In this document: piece by piece, positions 7,778-15,178 of the stretch
Layout: the number at the start of each line of letters is the position of its first letter
Position numbering within the stretch: the first letter of the stretch is position 1
Origin: Planctomycetota bacterium
Lineage (GTDB): Bacteria > Planctomycetota > Planctomycetia > Pirellulales > Pirellulaceae
NCBI GenBank assembly: GCA_026692905.1
Contig: JAPLNL010000098.1
Coordinates: 1-64,000 of the forward strand
Length of the DNA: 64,000 bases
Reading direction: 5' to 3'
Program-made: the position numbers and the translations under genes
The notes under the pieces: model-generated
The model's input: only the letters and a program-made list of their open reading frames with translations
What the model was told of the DNA's origin: nothing
Database searches by the model: none

Positions 7778-8656
7778 CTACTCCACATTTTGGACTAGCT
7801 CTCGCATCTGTTCGATGCCCGTTTTGATCGAGACCACAAGCTGGGAAACTTGAGCGTCGTTGGCTTTTGAACCTATCGTGTTGGTCTCTCGAAAGAGCTC
7901 TTGGATGAGAAAGTCAAGACGCCTGCCTTGGCTTTCCTTGGTCGAAAGTGCATCTTGGAACTGTTTCAGATGACTGCCAAGCCGGGTGATTTCTTCGGAA
8001 ATATCGCATCTATCTGCATAGGCAAGCACTTCACGGAGCAAGTCGATATCGGATACTTGATGCCCCACTTGTGCCAACCCATTGCGAATACGCTGCTCCA
8101 TTTTCGAGCGAAATTCAGCAACAACTTCAGGGGCACGCACTTCGATCATGGATTTACTCGCTTCAATCTGCGAAAGGGTTTCCAAAAACTGCGATCGCAT
8201 TGCCTCCCCTTCTTTGAGTCGCATGGACTGCAAATCACTCAGTGCAGCACGAACCGTCAACTGAACGACCTCAAGCAACTTTTCATCGTCTTGCTGTCGA
8301 TTGGATTCCAGCACGCCTGGCAGCAACAAAAGTTGGCCGAGGTCATAGCCAAACTGAATTCCAAGTCGATCGGCAACGGACTGCGACTTGGTCAAATAGT
8401 CCTCAAGAGTTTTCTGATTGATAGCTGCAGCATTGCTGCGCCCCACTTGGGTCACACGAACCGAAACCGTGACGCTCCCACGCTTCAGAGTGTCACGAAT
8501 GATTGACTCAAGCTGCGGTTCGAGGGCCGAAGCCGCCTCTGAGATTTTCGAAACAACTTTGAGATAACGGTTGTTGACCGTGCGAATCTCAATGTCAATT
8601 GAAAAATCACCGTGCCGTTGGGCGGCTTGACCATGCCCGGTCATACTTAATAGCAA
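7778..8656 (-). CDS. yicC: YicC/YloC family endoribonuclease-like protein
   Basis: A 292-residue YicC homologue: N-terminal SMTGHGQA, then EIRTVNNRYLKV, and a C-terminal DFLIQELFRETNTIGSKAND with the family's acidic and Asn residues. YicC proteins have been described as endoribonucleases acting in RNA turnover. The predicted start is TTG at 8656, which keeps the four residues that normally precede MTG; ATG at 8644 is the alternative. It is the first gene of the operon with gmk, rpoZ, coaC, coaB and bshB1. Confidence 0.9.
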   Translation of the reverse strand: MLLSMTGHGQAAQRHGDFSIDIEIRTVNNRYLKVVSKISEAASALEPQLESIIRDTLKRGSVTVSVRVTQVGRSNAAAINQKTLEDYLTKSQSVADRLGIQFGYDLGQLLLLPGVLESNRQQDDEKLLEVVQLTVRAALSDLQSMRLKEGEAMRSQFLETLSQIEASKSMIEVRAPEVVAEFRSKMEQRIRNGLAQVGHQVSDIDLLREVLAYADRCDISEEITRLGSHLKQFQDALSTKESQGRRLDFLIQELFRETNTIGSKANDAQVSQLVVSIKTGIEQMRELVQNVE

Positions 8657-8766
8657 CGAACGAATACCTGATATCTAGAAACGGATAAATCGACCTGTAT
8701 CTTCGCCCGAACGAACATACGGTCGGAACAGAAAAAATGGAACGGTACCAAGGTCCATCCCACCAA

Positions 8767-9336
8767 TTACGATTTTGGTTCGGCCGAAGGCTTGGGAGAC
8801 TCCGGAGTTGGTTCTGCGGTGGGCAGCGAGTCAACAGCTGGTTTCGGAGGCTCCGCGGCTGGCGCCGCTTCGGAGGCCGGCTTAGCTGCCGGTGGAAGAT
8901 TGGCTGCCGAAGGCAAAGATTCGGTCGGCGTTGGAGCGACAGCCGCCGGTGCGTCCTCAACTGTAGATGGTTTTGAATCGGTCTCCGGCGTCGTTGCTGG
9001 TGCAAGTTCTGGGGGCAGAGTTTCCAGGCCACCCATCCCCCCTATTCCAGACTCCGCTTTCGAATTCGCTGAAATGTTTAGGTTGTCAGGCAGGTACCAA
9101 AAACAAGTCAGCGCACAAAGAACGATCCAAAGCAGAACGGCAACCGCAGTAATTCTAGTGAAGATGTCCCCCGCCTTGACCCCAAATGCACTGGCTCCGC
9201 CTGCCCCTCCCAAGGCCCCCGTCAATCCGCCCCCACGACCGCGTTGGAGCAAAATAATGAGAACAATAAAGAGGGAAAGAAGAAATAATGCTGGGCCAAA
9301 AACATATTGAGATAGCATCGCCAAAGGGAAAAACAC
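8767..9336 (-). CDS. secG: SecG with a long Pro/Ala/Glu-rich C-terminal tail
   Basis: A 189-residue SecYEG channel subunit. Two membrane segments (about 12-30 and 57-78) flank LLQRGRGGGLTGALGGAG, the cytoplasmic loop typical of SecG. After residue about 85 comes a roughly 100-residue tail made almost wholly of Pro, Ala, Glu and Ser, not found in E. coli SecG (110 residues). The GTG at 9336 has GAGGAG about ten bases upstream, which decides it over the ATG at 9318 or the much longer open frame. It lies 110 bases upstream of yicC on the same strand. Confidence 0.87.
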   Translation of the reverse strand: MFFPLAMLSQYVFGPALFLLSLFIVLIILLQRGRGGGLTGALGGAGGASAFGVKAGDIFTRITAVAVLLWIVLCALTCFWYLPDNLNISANSKAESGIGGMGGLETLPPELAPATTPETDSKPSTVEDAPAAVAPTPTESLPSAANLPPAAKPASEAAPAAEPPKPAVDSLPTAEPTPESPKPSAEPKS

Positions 9337-9710
9337 GGCTAAAAATCTCCTCGCCAACGTCGAAAAACACAAAAAGATACAAAATGCCTCGATTGGGCAA
9401 TCCGGAATGTAGCAAATTGCTAGGTGCTTGTTGAGAGCCCTTTGCGCTTTTTCGCCCCAATCTGCGGTAACTTCGAATGCTAGCGATTGAATTAGGGGTT
9501 GTTGACAGGGCAAATCAGTCTGGTACGCTTCCAACTTACCAATTTTACGCAAAGCCCCTAACCGGCAATGTCTACCACAGTAGGTTAACCACGGTGGACA
9601 ATGCGGCACGGAGCGCCAGAGTTGTTTCTGGCAGATTAGGTCCATAACTCAGGAAGTACATCGTGGCGTTGCGTGGATCCATGTTTAGTTCTCTCGGGAG
9701 GAAGATTTTG
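9337..9710. other. Divergent intergenic region between secG and the Cys-rich gene
   Basis: No gene is supported, although a minus-strand frame continuous with secG is open across most of it. It must hold both promoters. On the plus strand TTGACA at 9502-9507 with a poor TACGCT 16 bases on is the only candidate noticed, and would leave a leader of about 175 bases. Confidence 0.4.
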
Positions 9711-10268
9711 ATGAATAAAGTACGATTGGCATCGCTCGCTCTTGCTGCATTCGCAGCGAGCTTCGGTTCAGTAGCAATGGCAGATTGCGGCGGTCGACAA
9801 GGCCTTTTGGCTAAATTGCACGCAAAGAAGGAAGCTGGATGCCACGGCGGCGGACTGCTTGCTAAGTTGCATGCTAAGAAGGCCAGCGATTGCTGCGCAC
9901 CAGAACCAACTTGCAGCCCTGCTCCAGCTCCAGCTTGCTGCCCAGCTCCAGCTCCAGCTCCAGTTTGCTGCTCAGCTCCAGCTGAAGCCCCAACTTGCTG
10001 CCCAGCTCCAGCTCCAAAGTGCTTCAAAGCACTTAAGCTCCGCAGGGCATCAGCTCGTAGCTGCGGTTGCGCGGCCCCCGCTGCAGCTCCAAGCTGTGGT
10101 TGTGACGCAACCGTTTCTGCTCCAGCAGCATCGTCGGGTTGCAGCTCCTGTGGAACAACTGTTGACGCTGGTACAATCAGCACCTCAACGGTAGTTCCTC
10201 CAGCACCTGCCGCTCCAGCAGCACCTGCTGCTCCAGCTTCGGTAAGCGACAAAGCTCCAGCAGCGTAA
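9711..10268 (+). CDS. Exported Cys/Pro/Ala-rich repetitive protein
   Basis: A 185-residue low-complexity protein. Signal peptide at 1-24 (LASLALAAFAASFGSVAMA). Then two copies of LLAKLHAKK, a run of CCAPEP/CCPAPAPAP units with paired cysteines, a CGCAAP/CGCDAT/GCSSCG segment and a Pro/Ala tail. About two dozen cysteines in the mature part suggest an extracytoplasmic, disulfide-linked structural protein, possibly of the cell envelope; this is inferred from composition alone. The ATG at 9711 has GGGAGGA upstream. DNA repeats of GCTCCA underlie the Pro/Ala runs. A strong terminator follows at 10316, so it is monocistronic. Confidence 0.8.
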   Translation: MNKVRLASLALAAFAASFGSVAMADCGGRQGLLAKLHAKKEAGCHGGGLLAKLHAKKASDCCAPEPTCSPAPAPACCPAPAPAPVCCSAPAEAPTCCPAPAPKCFKALKLRRASARSCGCAAPAAAPSCGCDATVSAPAASSGCSSCGTTVDAGTISTSTVVPPAPAAPAAPAAPASVSDKAPAA

Positions 10269-10315
10269 GCTGTTCGTAAATCAGCAAACAACTCATTTGT
10301 TTGCAATAACTTTCG

Positions 10316-10357
10316 AAAACCGAGCCGGATTTCAATTGAGATTCAGCTCGGTTTTTT
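10316..10357 (+). terminator. Rho-independent terminator after the Cys-rich gene
   Basis: A perfect 10-bp stem (AAAACCGAGC with GCTCGGTTTT) around a 20-base loop, running directly into a T-rich stretch (TTTTTTCGTTTT). It is about 48 bases past the stop codon. Confidence 0.9.
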
Positions 10358-10448
10358 CGTTTTCACCTCGCTCGTTTGAATTAGACTAGCGATCCTCTTT
10401 TGACAACGCTTTCACTCGACTTCACTGGCAAGTCGGTAATCCATCTCC

Positions 10449-11075
10449 ATGACTGAACCGATTCGCGACAAACACCCCAATCCCCAGAGCCTCTCAATGC
10501 AATGGCAATGGGGGCTTCGACTCCTGATTTTGTTTCACTTTTTCGCACTTGGAATGACCTATTCCGCCAATTGGCAACGCTCTGCCATCCAAGACAATAT
10601 GCTCTCTTTGCTACATCCCTATCTGATTGGCGGGAACTGGTATCAAGAAATGCTGCCGGTCGAATGGATTTCGGACTCCATTGGCCAAAAGACCTTGCGA
10701 ATATCGATTCAAACTGTCGATTCGCCACAAAGCTGGACGCCTGCCCTTGACTCTTCCGTCAAGAGTATCGACCAAGCACGAATGCAGCGTTTGCTCCATG
10801 TCTTAACCGAACTGGCGCTCAGTGAAGACACGCATGGATTGACCAAAGTACTCAAATCGATCGTGCTGCATTTGGAACACGATCCGGTTCGCCCCCAGCA
10901 GCTTGTTGGTATTCGGTTGGAAAAACTCTCCGAAACTTTCGTACAACCAGAATCCGAGTCCATTCTCTACGAAGCCTCATTGGCTCGATTCCCAAGCGGA
11001 GAATTTGGTTTTGTTCCCAGAATAGAAAGCCATCGATCGGTTCGATCCCTGGATTCAAGTCGAGGAACTCCTTGA
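10449..11075 (+). CDS. Membrane-anchored protein of unknown function, partner of the next gene
   Basis: A 208-residue protein with one N-terminal membrane segment (GLRLLILFHFFALGMTYSA, about 22-40) and an otherwise soluble domain with no motif I recognise. Its stop overlaps the ATG of the next gene (TGATG), so the two are translationally coupled. The following protein resembles HTTM-type membrane proteins, and in bacteria such proteins are often followed or preceded by a single-span partner. The role is not assignable from sequence. Confidence 0.75.
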   Translation: MTEPIRDKHPNPQSLSMQWQWGLRLLILFHFFALGMTYSANWQRSAIQDNMLSLLHPYLIGGNWYQEMLPVEWISDSIGQKTLRISIQTVDSPQSWTPALDSSVKSIDQARMQRLLHVLTELALSEDTHGLTKVLKSIVLHLEHDPVRPQQLVGIRLEKLSETFVQPESESILYEASLARFPSGEFGFVPRIESHRSVRSLDSSRGTP

Positions 11076-11941
11076 TGGTAAATTGGTTTATTCCTCTGTC
11101 GCCGAAAACGATATCAATCATTCGTATCGTTTGCGGTCTTATCGCTGCTATCCACTTCCTTTTGTTGCTTGCCACCGGAACAACTTGGCTGGGAGCACAA
11201 GGCTGGTTGAATGTGGAAAGCAGCAGCTTCTTGATCGGCGAATCGGTACCTGGGACAGGAAGCTTCTATCGTTGGTCCATTCTTTTCTGGTACCCCGAAG
11301 CGATTACTTGGGTTGCAGGCGCGGGACTGCTGGCCAGTTTGGCTGCCATTGCTGGACTTGGTTCTCGCGTATCAACATTTATCGTCTGGCTTTGCCTCGC
11401 CACCTTCCATCATCGTGCTCCCCTGCTGACGCTATTGCATGAACCTCTTTTGGTTGCCATGTTTGCGTATTTGACGATCGATCCAGGCCGCAACTCCTGG
11501 AGCCGTCCTGGTTTCTCAAGCGGGACGGATCGGATCACGTCGAATGTGGCGACACAGCTCATCTTCTGTCATCTCTGGATTTGGATCGCTTTCAGTCTCG
11601 CATCGATGCTGGCTTCCCCGCTTTGGTGGAATGGCGAGGCTGGGTGGTTATTGATACAACAAGGCAGGGGGTGGCTTCATCTTTCTGAAGGCTGGGAGTG
11701 GCTCGGTCAACTCCTGACGCATCTAACGATTGCCTTACAAATGGCAATCCTTTGCTGCATGCTGCGAACCGATTGGAGCTGGCTCAGTCGATGGATGCTG
11801 TATCTTTTCGTCATCTGCGTGCTTTTGCTGCTCGGCGACTGGCTGTATGCTTCAGTATTGTTAGCAGCAAGTCTTTCTCTAACCCCCAACCAATCCCTCC
11901 CTGAAACACACCATGGCGCCAGCAAATCCGCAAACATCTAG
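11075..11941 (+). CDS. Polytopic membrane protein, HTTM/DoxX-like
   Basis: A 288-residue protein with about seven hydrophobic segments. The pattern resembles the HTTM domain of vitamin-K-dependent gamma-carboxylase relatives: an early RIVCGLIAAIHFLLLL helix, LFWYPE, a TFHHRAP loop and an FCHLWIWIAFSLASML helix with a buried His. The His-rich loop is suggestive only; no carboxylase function is claimed. The ATG at 11075 shares its A with the previous stop, and GAGGAAC lies upstream. Its last 29 bases overlap the start of the isomerase gene. Confidence 0.75.
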   Translation: MVNWFIPLSPKTISIIRIVCGLIAAIHFLLLLATGTTWLGAQGWLNVESSSFLIGESVPGTGSFYRWSILFWYPEAITWVAGAGLLASLAAIAGLGSRVSTFIVWLCLATFHHRAPLLTLLHEPLLVAMFAYLTIDPGRNSWSRPGFSSGTDRITSNVATQLIFCHLWIWIAFSLASMLASPLWWNGEAGWLLIQQGRGWLHLSEGWEWLGQLLTHLTIALQMAILCCMLRTDWSWLSRWMLYLFVICVLLLLGDWLYASVLLAASLSLTPNQSLPETHHGASKSANI

Positions 11942-12887
11942 ACGACAATTCAACCAGGCGGCAATGGCCGGTGTGTCGGCAGCACTCGTCGGAATGGTTT
12001 CGACGCAAAGTCATTTAGCGGCTTCTGAGCCATCCCCCTCCAACTTGACAAGGACGAACAAATTGAAGTACTGCCTCAATACGAGCACCATCCACGGCGA
12101 AGTTGTTCCGATCGTTGACCAGATCGAAATCGCCAAGAAAGCCGGCTACGACGCCATCGAATTCTGGTTGCGGGATATCAGCAAGTACACTTCACAGGGA
12201 GGCACGCTCCCCGATTTAAAGAAGCGAATCATCGACGCAGGACTGACCGTTGAAAGCGCGATCGCATTTGCAAACTGGATCGTCGACGACGAAGGTGCGA
12301 GAAAGAAAGGACTTGAGCAGGCTCGCAAAGACATGGATATCGTGACAGCCATCGGAGGTATCCGCATTGCGGCTCCGCCCGCTGGGGCAACCGATTCCGG
12401 ACCACTCAATTTGGAACAAGCTGGCCAGCGTTATCGAGCACTGTTGGAAGTGGGAAAGGCAGCAGGCTGCATCGCGCAGCTCGAAGTTTGGGGCTTCTCG
12501 AAAAACCTGTCGAAGCTATCCGAAGTGCTCTATGTTGCTGCTGCGGCTCAACATCCGGACGCCTGCGTTTTGCCAGACATCTACCATCTGTACAAAGGTG
12601 GCTCCTCCTTTAATGATCTTAGCCTACTATCAGGCAAACGCATTCATGTTTTTCACATGAACGATTATCCTGACATCGTCCGAGACAAAATCAATGACGC
12701 AGATCGCGTTTACCCAGGTGACGGTATCGCTCCGGTTAGCAAGATCCTTGCAACGGTTTTTGCGAGCGGGTTCGACGGCGTTTTGTCCTTAGAGCTTTTT
12801 AACCGAAGCTATTGGGAGCAAGACCCAAACGCTGTTGCCGCCAAAGGACTTGAACGCATGAAAATGGCGGTCGCTCAGGCAAAGTGA
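11913..12887 (+). CDS. Tat-exported sugar phosphate isomerase/epimerase-like TIM barrel
   Basis: A 324-residue protein of the xylose-isomerase-like TIM barrel superfamily, related to hydroxypyruvate isomerases. A twin-arginine signal SRRQFNQAAMAG begins at residue 9. The barrel runs from LKYCLNTSTI (about 50) through AGYDAIEFW, a GGIRIAAPP strand, QLEVWG, VLPDIYHLYKGG and IHVFHMNDYP, to a final SLELFN strand; the Glu, Asp, His and Glu at strand ends fit a metal site. Planctomycetes carry many such exported paralogues with unknown substrates. It overlaps the previous gene and is followed by a 30-bp repeat array. Confidence 0.85.
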   Translation: MAPANPQTSRRQFNQAAMAGVSAALVGMVSTQSHLAASEPSPSNLTRTNKLKYCLNTSTIHGEVVPIVDQIEIAKKAGYDAIEFWLRDISKYTSQGGTLPDLKKRIIDAGLTVESAIAFANWIVDDEGARKKGLEQARKDMDIVTAIGGIRIAAPPAGATDSGPLNLEQAGQRYRALLEVGKAAGCIAQLEVWGFSKNLSKLSEVLYVAAAAQHPDACVLPDIYHLYKGGSSFNDLSLLSGKRIHVFHMNDYPDIVRDKINDADRVYPGDGIAPVSKILATVFASGFDGVLSLELFNRSYWEQDPNAVAAKGLERMKMAVAQAK

Positions 12888-12898
12888 TCGCATGAAAT

Positions 12899-13197
12899 CG
12901 ATTGCCTCCATCGTTTCCAGTGTAAAACGATTGTCCTCAATCGTTTCCAGTGTAAAACGATTGTCCTCAATCGTTCCCAGTGTAAAACGATTGTCCTCAA
13001 TCGTTCCCAGTGTAAAACGATTGTCCTCAATCGTTCCCAGTGTAAAACGATTGTCCTCAATCGTTTGTAATTCCAGACAGCTATCCACAACCCGCCCCCG
13101 TCTAGAACGATTGTCCTCTGTCATTCCCCGTCTAGAACGATTGTGTCCAATCGTTCTCAATCGAAAACGGCTGTCCTCAACCCTTCCGAGGCCAAAT
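12899..13197. repeat. Tandem array of ten 30-bp hairpin units
   Basis: Ten units in strict 30-bp register (starts about 12898, 12928, 12958 and so on to 13168) fill the entire gap between two genes. The intact unit contains the self-complementary CGATTGTCCTCAATCG (6-bp stem, 4-base loop) and a spacer CCAGTGTAAAA. Units 2-5 are nearly identical; units 6-10 decay, though unit 9 keeps the stem with a changed loop. The last unit ends at the ATG of the amidohydrolase. Because 30 is a multiple of three, frames stay open on both strands, so open frames here are weak evidence of coding. No spacers of CRISPR type are present. Confidence 0.93.
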
Positions 13198-14596
13198 GAT
13201 CCCAACAAGCGAAGCCGTTGCCGTTACTTCCGATTGGCTGGTCCCTGTAGACTCTTCGCCCACTCCAAATGGCTTCATCGTCATTGAAGACGGAACCATC
13301 CGGTTCGTCGGGCAAAAGCTTCCGGCCGGTTTCCAATCCCTTCGCTTAGTTCGCCTGCCTGGCTTCGCGATCTTGCCCGGGCTGATCAACTCACATTGCC
13401 ATTTAGAATTTAGCGATCTAGAGTCCCCGATTCCGGCTGGCAATTCGTTTCCGGACTGGATTAACCGCTTGCTAGCCTTTCGCCGAGCAAAGAACAACGC
13501 TCCTGAACAATTGGCTTCGTATCGACAAGCGGCAATCGCTTCTGGAATCCGGGAGTCTTATCAGGCAGGCGTACGTTGGGTTGTGGACATGGCAACGGAG
13601 CCATGGTCGGCAACTTGGATTGAAAACGAAGTGGCAGCCATTGCGGCTTTGTTCCCAATCGGCTTCGCTCCCAAAGTGCCAATCGTCGTACAGCCATGTA
13701 TCGAACTCCTGGACATCGTCGAGCACCGATTCGAATCAACACTCGCTCTGGCCATGACACACTTGGGTGCACCGAAGTCAACCACTGGTTTAGGGGAAAT
13801 TGGTTTTGCCCCACATGCACCTTACACGGCATCTAAAAAGGTGACGCAGTGGTGTGCCAACTTGCCACTTAAAGAGAAACGCCTTGTGACGATGCATCTA
13901 GCAGAATCAAAAGAGGAATTAGAGTGGTTGCAGCATCAAAGCGGTCCGTTTGCTGATCTGCTTGCCCCTATCCTTGACCGGGGTGCTTCATTAGAGTTAC
14001 ACCCATACTTTGATAGGCAGGGGCAAATTACGGAGCATGTCGCGTTGTTGTCCCAATCTTGGCGGGCGATGATCGCTCATGGAAACTATTTATCGCAACG
14101 AGATTTGATGAGTCTTGCCGAGCATGCCTCGACGATGGGAGTTGTTCATTGCCCAAGAACGCATCGGCATTTCGGCCATCTCCATGAAGCCGGCCAGTTC
14201 CCACCGACTGATCGCTACCCTTTCGCAGAACGAATGGCATTAGGGGTCCGCCATTTCTTGGGTACCGACTCACGCGCTTCCAACCCCGACTTGAACCTAT
14301 GGACAGAAGCGAAACGGGTTCGAGCAGAACAACACGAACTGAGTTCGAACCAAATTCTGAAAATGATGACAACTGACGCGGCAGAATTTCTTGACCTCGG
14401 CAATGAGTATGGCTCCATTCGAGTTGGACATCCCGCGACCTTAACTGCGATTAAGCTTGATGGGGTAATCTCTTGCGATGGTCTGGTAGATGATGCAAGC
14501 ACTCTCTACGACGCACTGTTGGAAGAGGGTACGGTTTCGGCCCCTCTGGAATGGGTTATGGCTAATCTGCAAAGTAATGACCGAACGAATCTGTAG
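13196..14596 (+). CDS. Amidohydrolase family metal-dependent deaminase
   Basis: A 466-residue amidohydrolase (cytosine/SAH/aminofutalosine deaminase group). Metal ligands: His67 and His69 (NSHCHLEFSD), a His in TMHLAESKEE, His in MIAHGN and Asp in LGTDSRASN. The N- and C-terminal segments form the small composite beta domain, ending with GSIRVGHPATLTAI. The HLAES and GTDS motifs favour deamination of an adenine-like compound, for example the aminodeoxyfutalosine step of menaquinone synthesis, but the substrate is not determined. The ATG follows directly on the 30-bp repeat array; no clear ribosome binding site separates them. Confidence 0.85.
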   Translation: MIPTSEAVAVTSDWLVPVDSSPTPNGFIVIEDGTIRFVGQKLPAGFQSLRLVRLPGFAILPGLINSHCHLEFSDLESPIPAGNSFPDWINRLLAFRRAKNNAPEQLASYRQAAIASGIRESYQAGVRWVVDMATEPWSATWIENEVAAIAALFPIGFAPKVPIVVQPCIELLDIVEHRFESTLALAMTHLGAPKSTTGLGEIGFAPHAPYTASKKVTQWCANLPLKEKRLVTMHLAESKEELEWLQHQSGPFADLLAPILDRGASLELHPYFDRQGQITEHVALLSQSWRAMIAHGNYLSQRDLMSLAEHASTMGVVHCPRTHRHFGHLHEAGQFPPTDRYPFAERMALGVRHFLGTDSRASNPDLNLWTEAKRVRAEQHELSSNQILKMMTTDAAEFLDLGNEYGSIRVGHPATLTAIKLDGVISCDGLVDDASTLYDALLEEGTVSAPLEWVMANLQSNDRTNL

Positions 14597-15178
14597 CGAT
14601 TAGGCGAACGGCGGGTTTCAAGATACCTAGCACGACATACCTAGCACGACGCGCAAGCTAGTGAATTGGGTAGTAGATTCACTAGCTTGCGCGTTTTGAA
14701 GTTGCACTATTTTGACTTAGGGGCAAAGCCTCATCTTTACCCACATCTTTGAACATCACATTCCAATTTCGTTGGGTTTTTCGTACTCGTACTCGATCGG
14801 ATGGACAATCGAGCGACCCAAATCAAAATTACACAGTGCAAAACCCCTCACCCCCAGCCCCTCTCCCCTAAAAGGGGCGAGGGGAGCAAAGTCAAAAGGA
14901 TATGGGTAATGACAAGCCTGCAGGGCTGGGGCAAATCAAGCAAAGGAATTGATAGGGCCAATGGCCCGGCAGTTTGCATCAGTTAGAGACGTTAGCCAAC
15001 AAACGGTCGGACCTTTGGCCCTTAAGAGCAATTGCATCGAATACCCAGCCCGATGGGCTGGGCTATATAAATTGCTGGGCCGTTAGCCCGAATCACGGAA
15101 AACCTACAACTTCAAAACTTGCACGCCGTGTTAAGGTAGTTTTCATCCTGCCAGATGGAATGTGCCTACTTTGGGCTC
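14597..15178. other. 582-bp convergent intergenic region full of short palindromes
   Basis: No gene is supported. It separates the convergent amidohydrolase and charged-protein genes and contains a family A element (14628-14696), a CCCCTCACCCCCAGCCCC-type hairpin (about 14834-14886), GGGCCAATGGCCC (about 14956-14968) and the hairpin CCCAGCCC-GAT-GGGCTGGG (15044-15062). These look like dispersed intergenic repeats that may also terminate transcription from either side. Confidence 0.7.
14628..14696. repeat. Family A palindrome with a partial extra arm
   Basis: CTAGCACGAC occurs once at 14628 as a fragment, then the full arm TAGCACGACGCGCAAGCTAG-TGAATT (14642-14667), a 9-base loop and the inverted arm ATTCACTAGCTTGCGCGT (14677-14694). 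As RNA it would fold into a long hairpin. The outer part of the right arm (CGTGCTA) is missing. Confidence 0.88.

Noticed and set aside
8792-9310. 172-codon plus-strand open frame opposite secG
   Set aside because: It is a shadow of the Pro/Ala-rich tail; the Gly/Ser/Ala composition mirrors the other strand and secG has clear family motifs.
12899-13197. CRISPR array
   Set aside because: The repeats are contiguous 30-bp units without unique spacers, and no cas genes are present.
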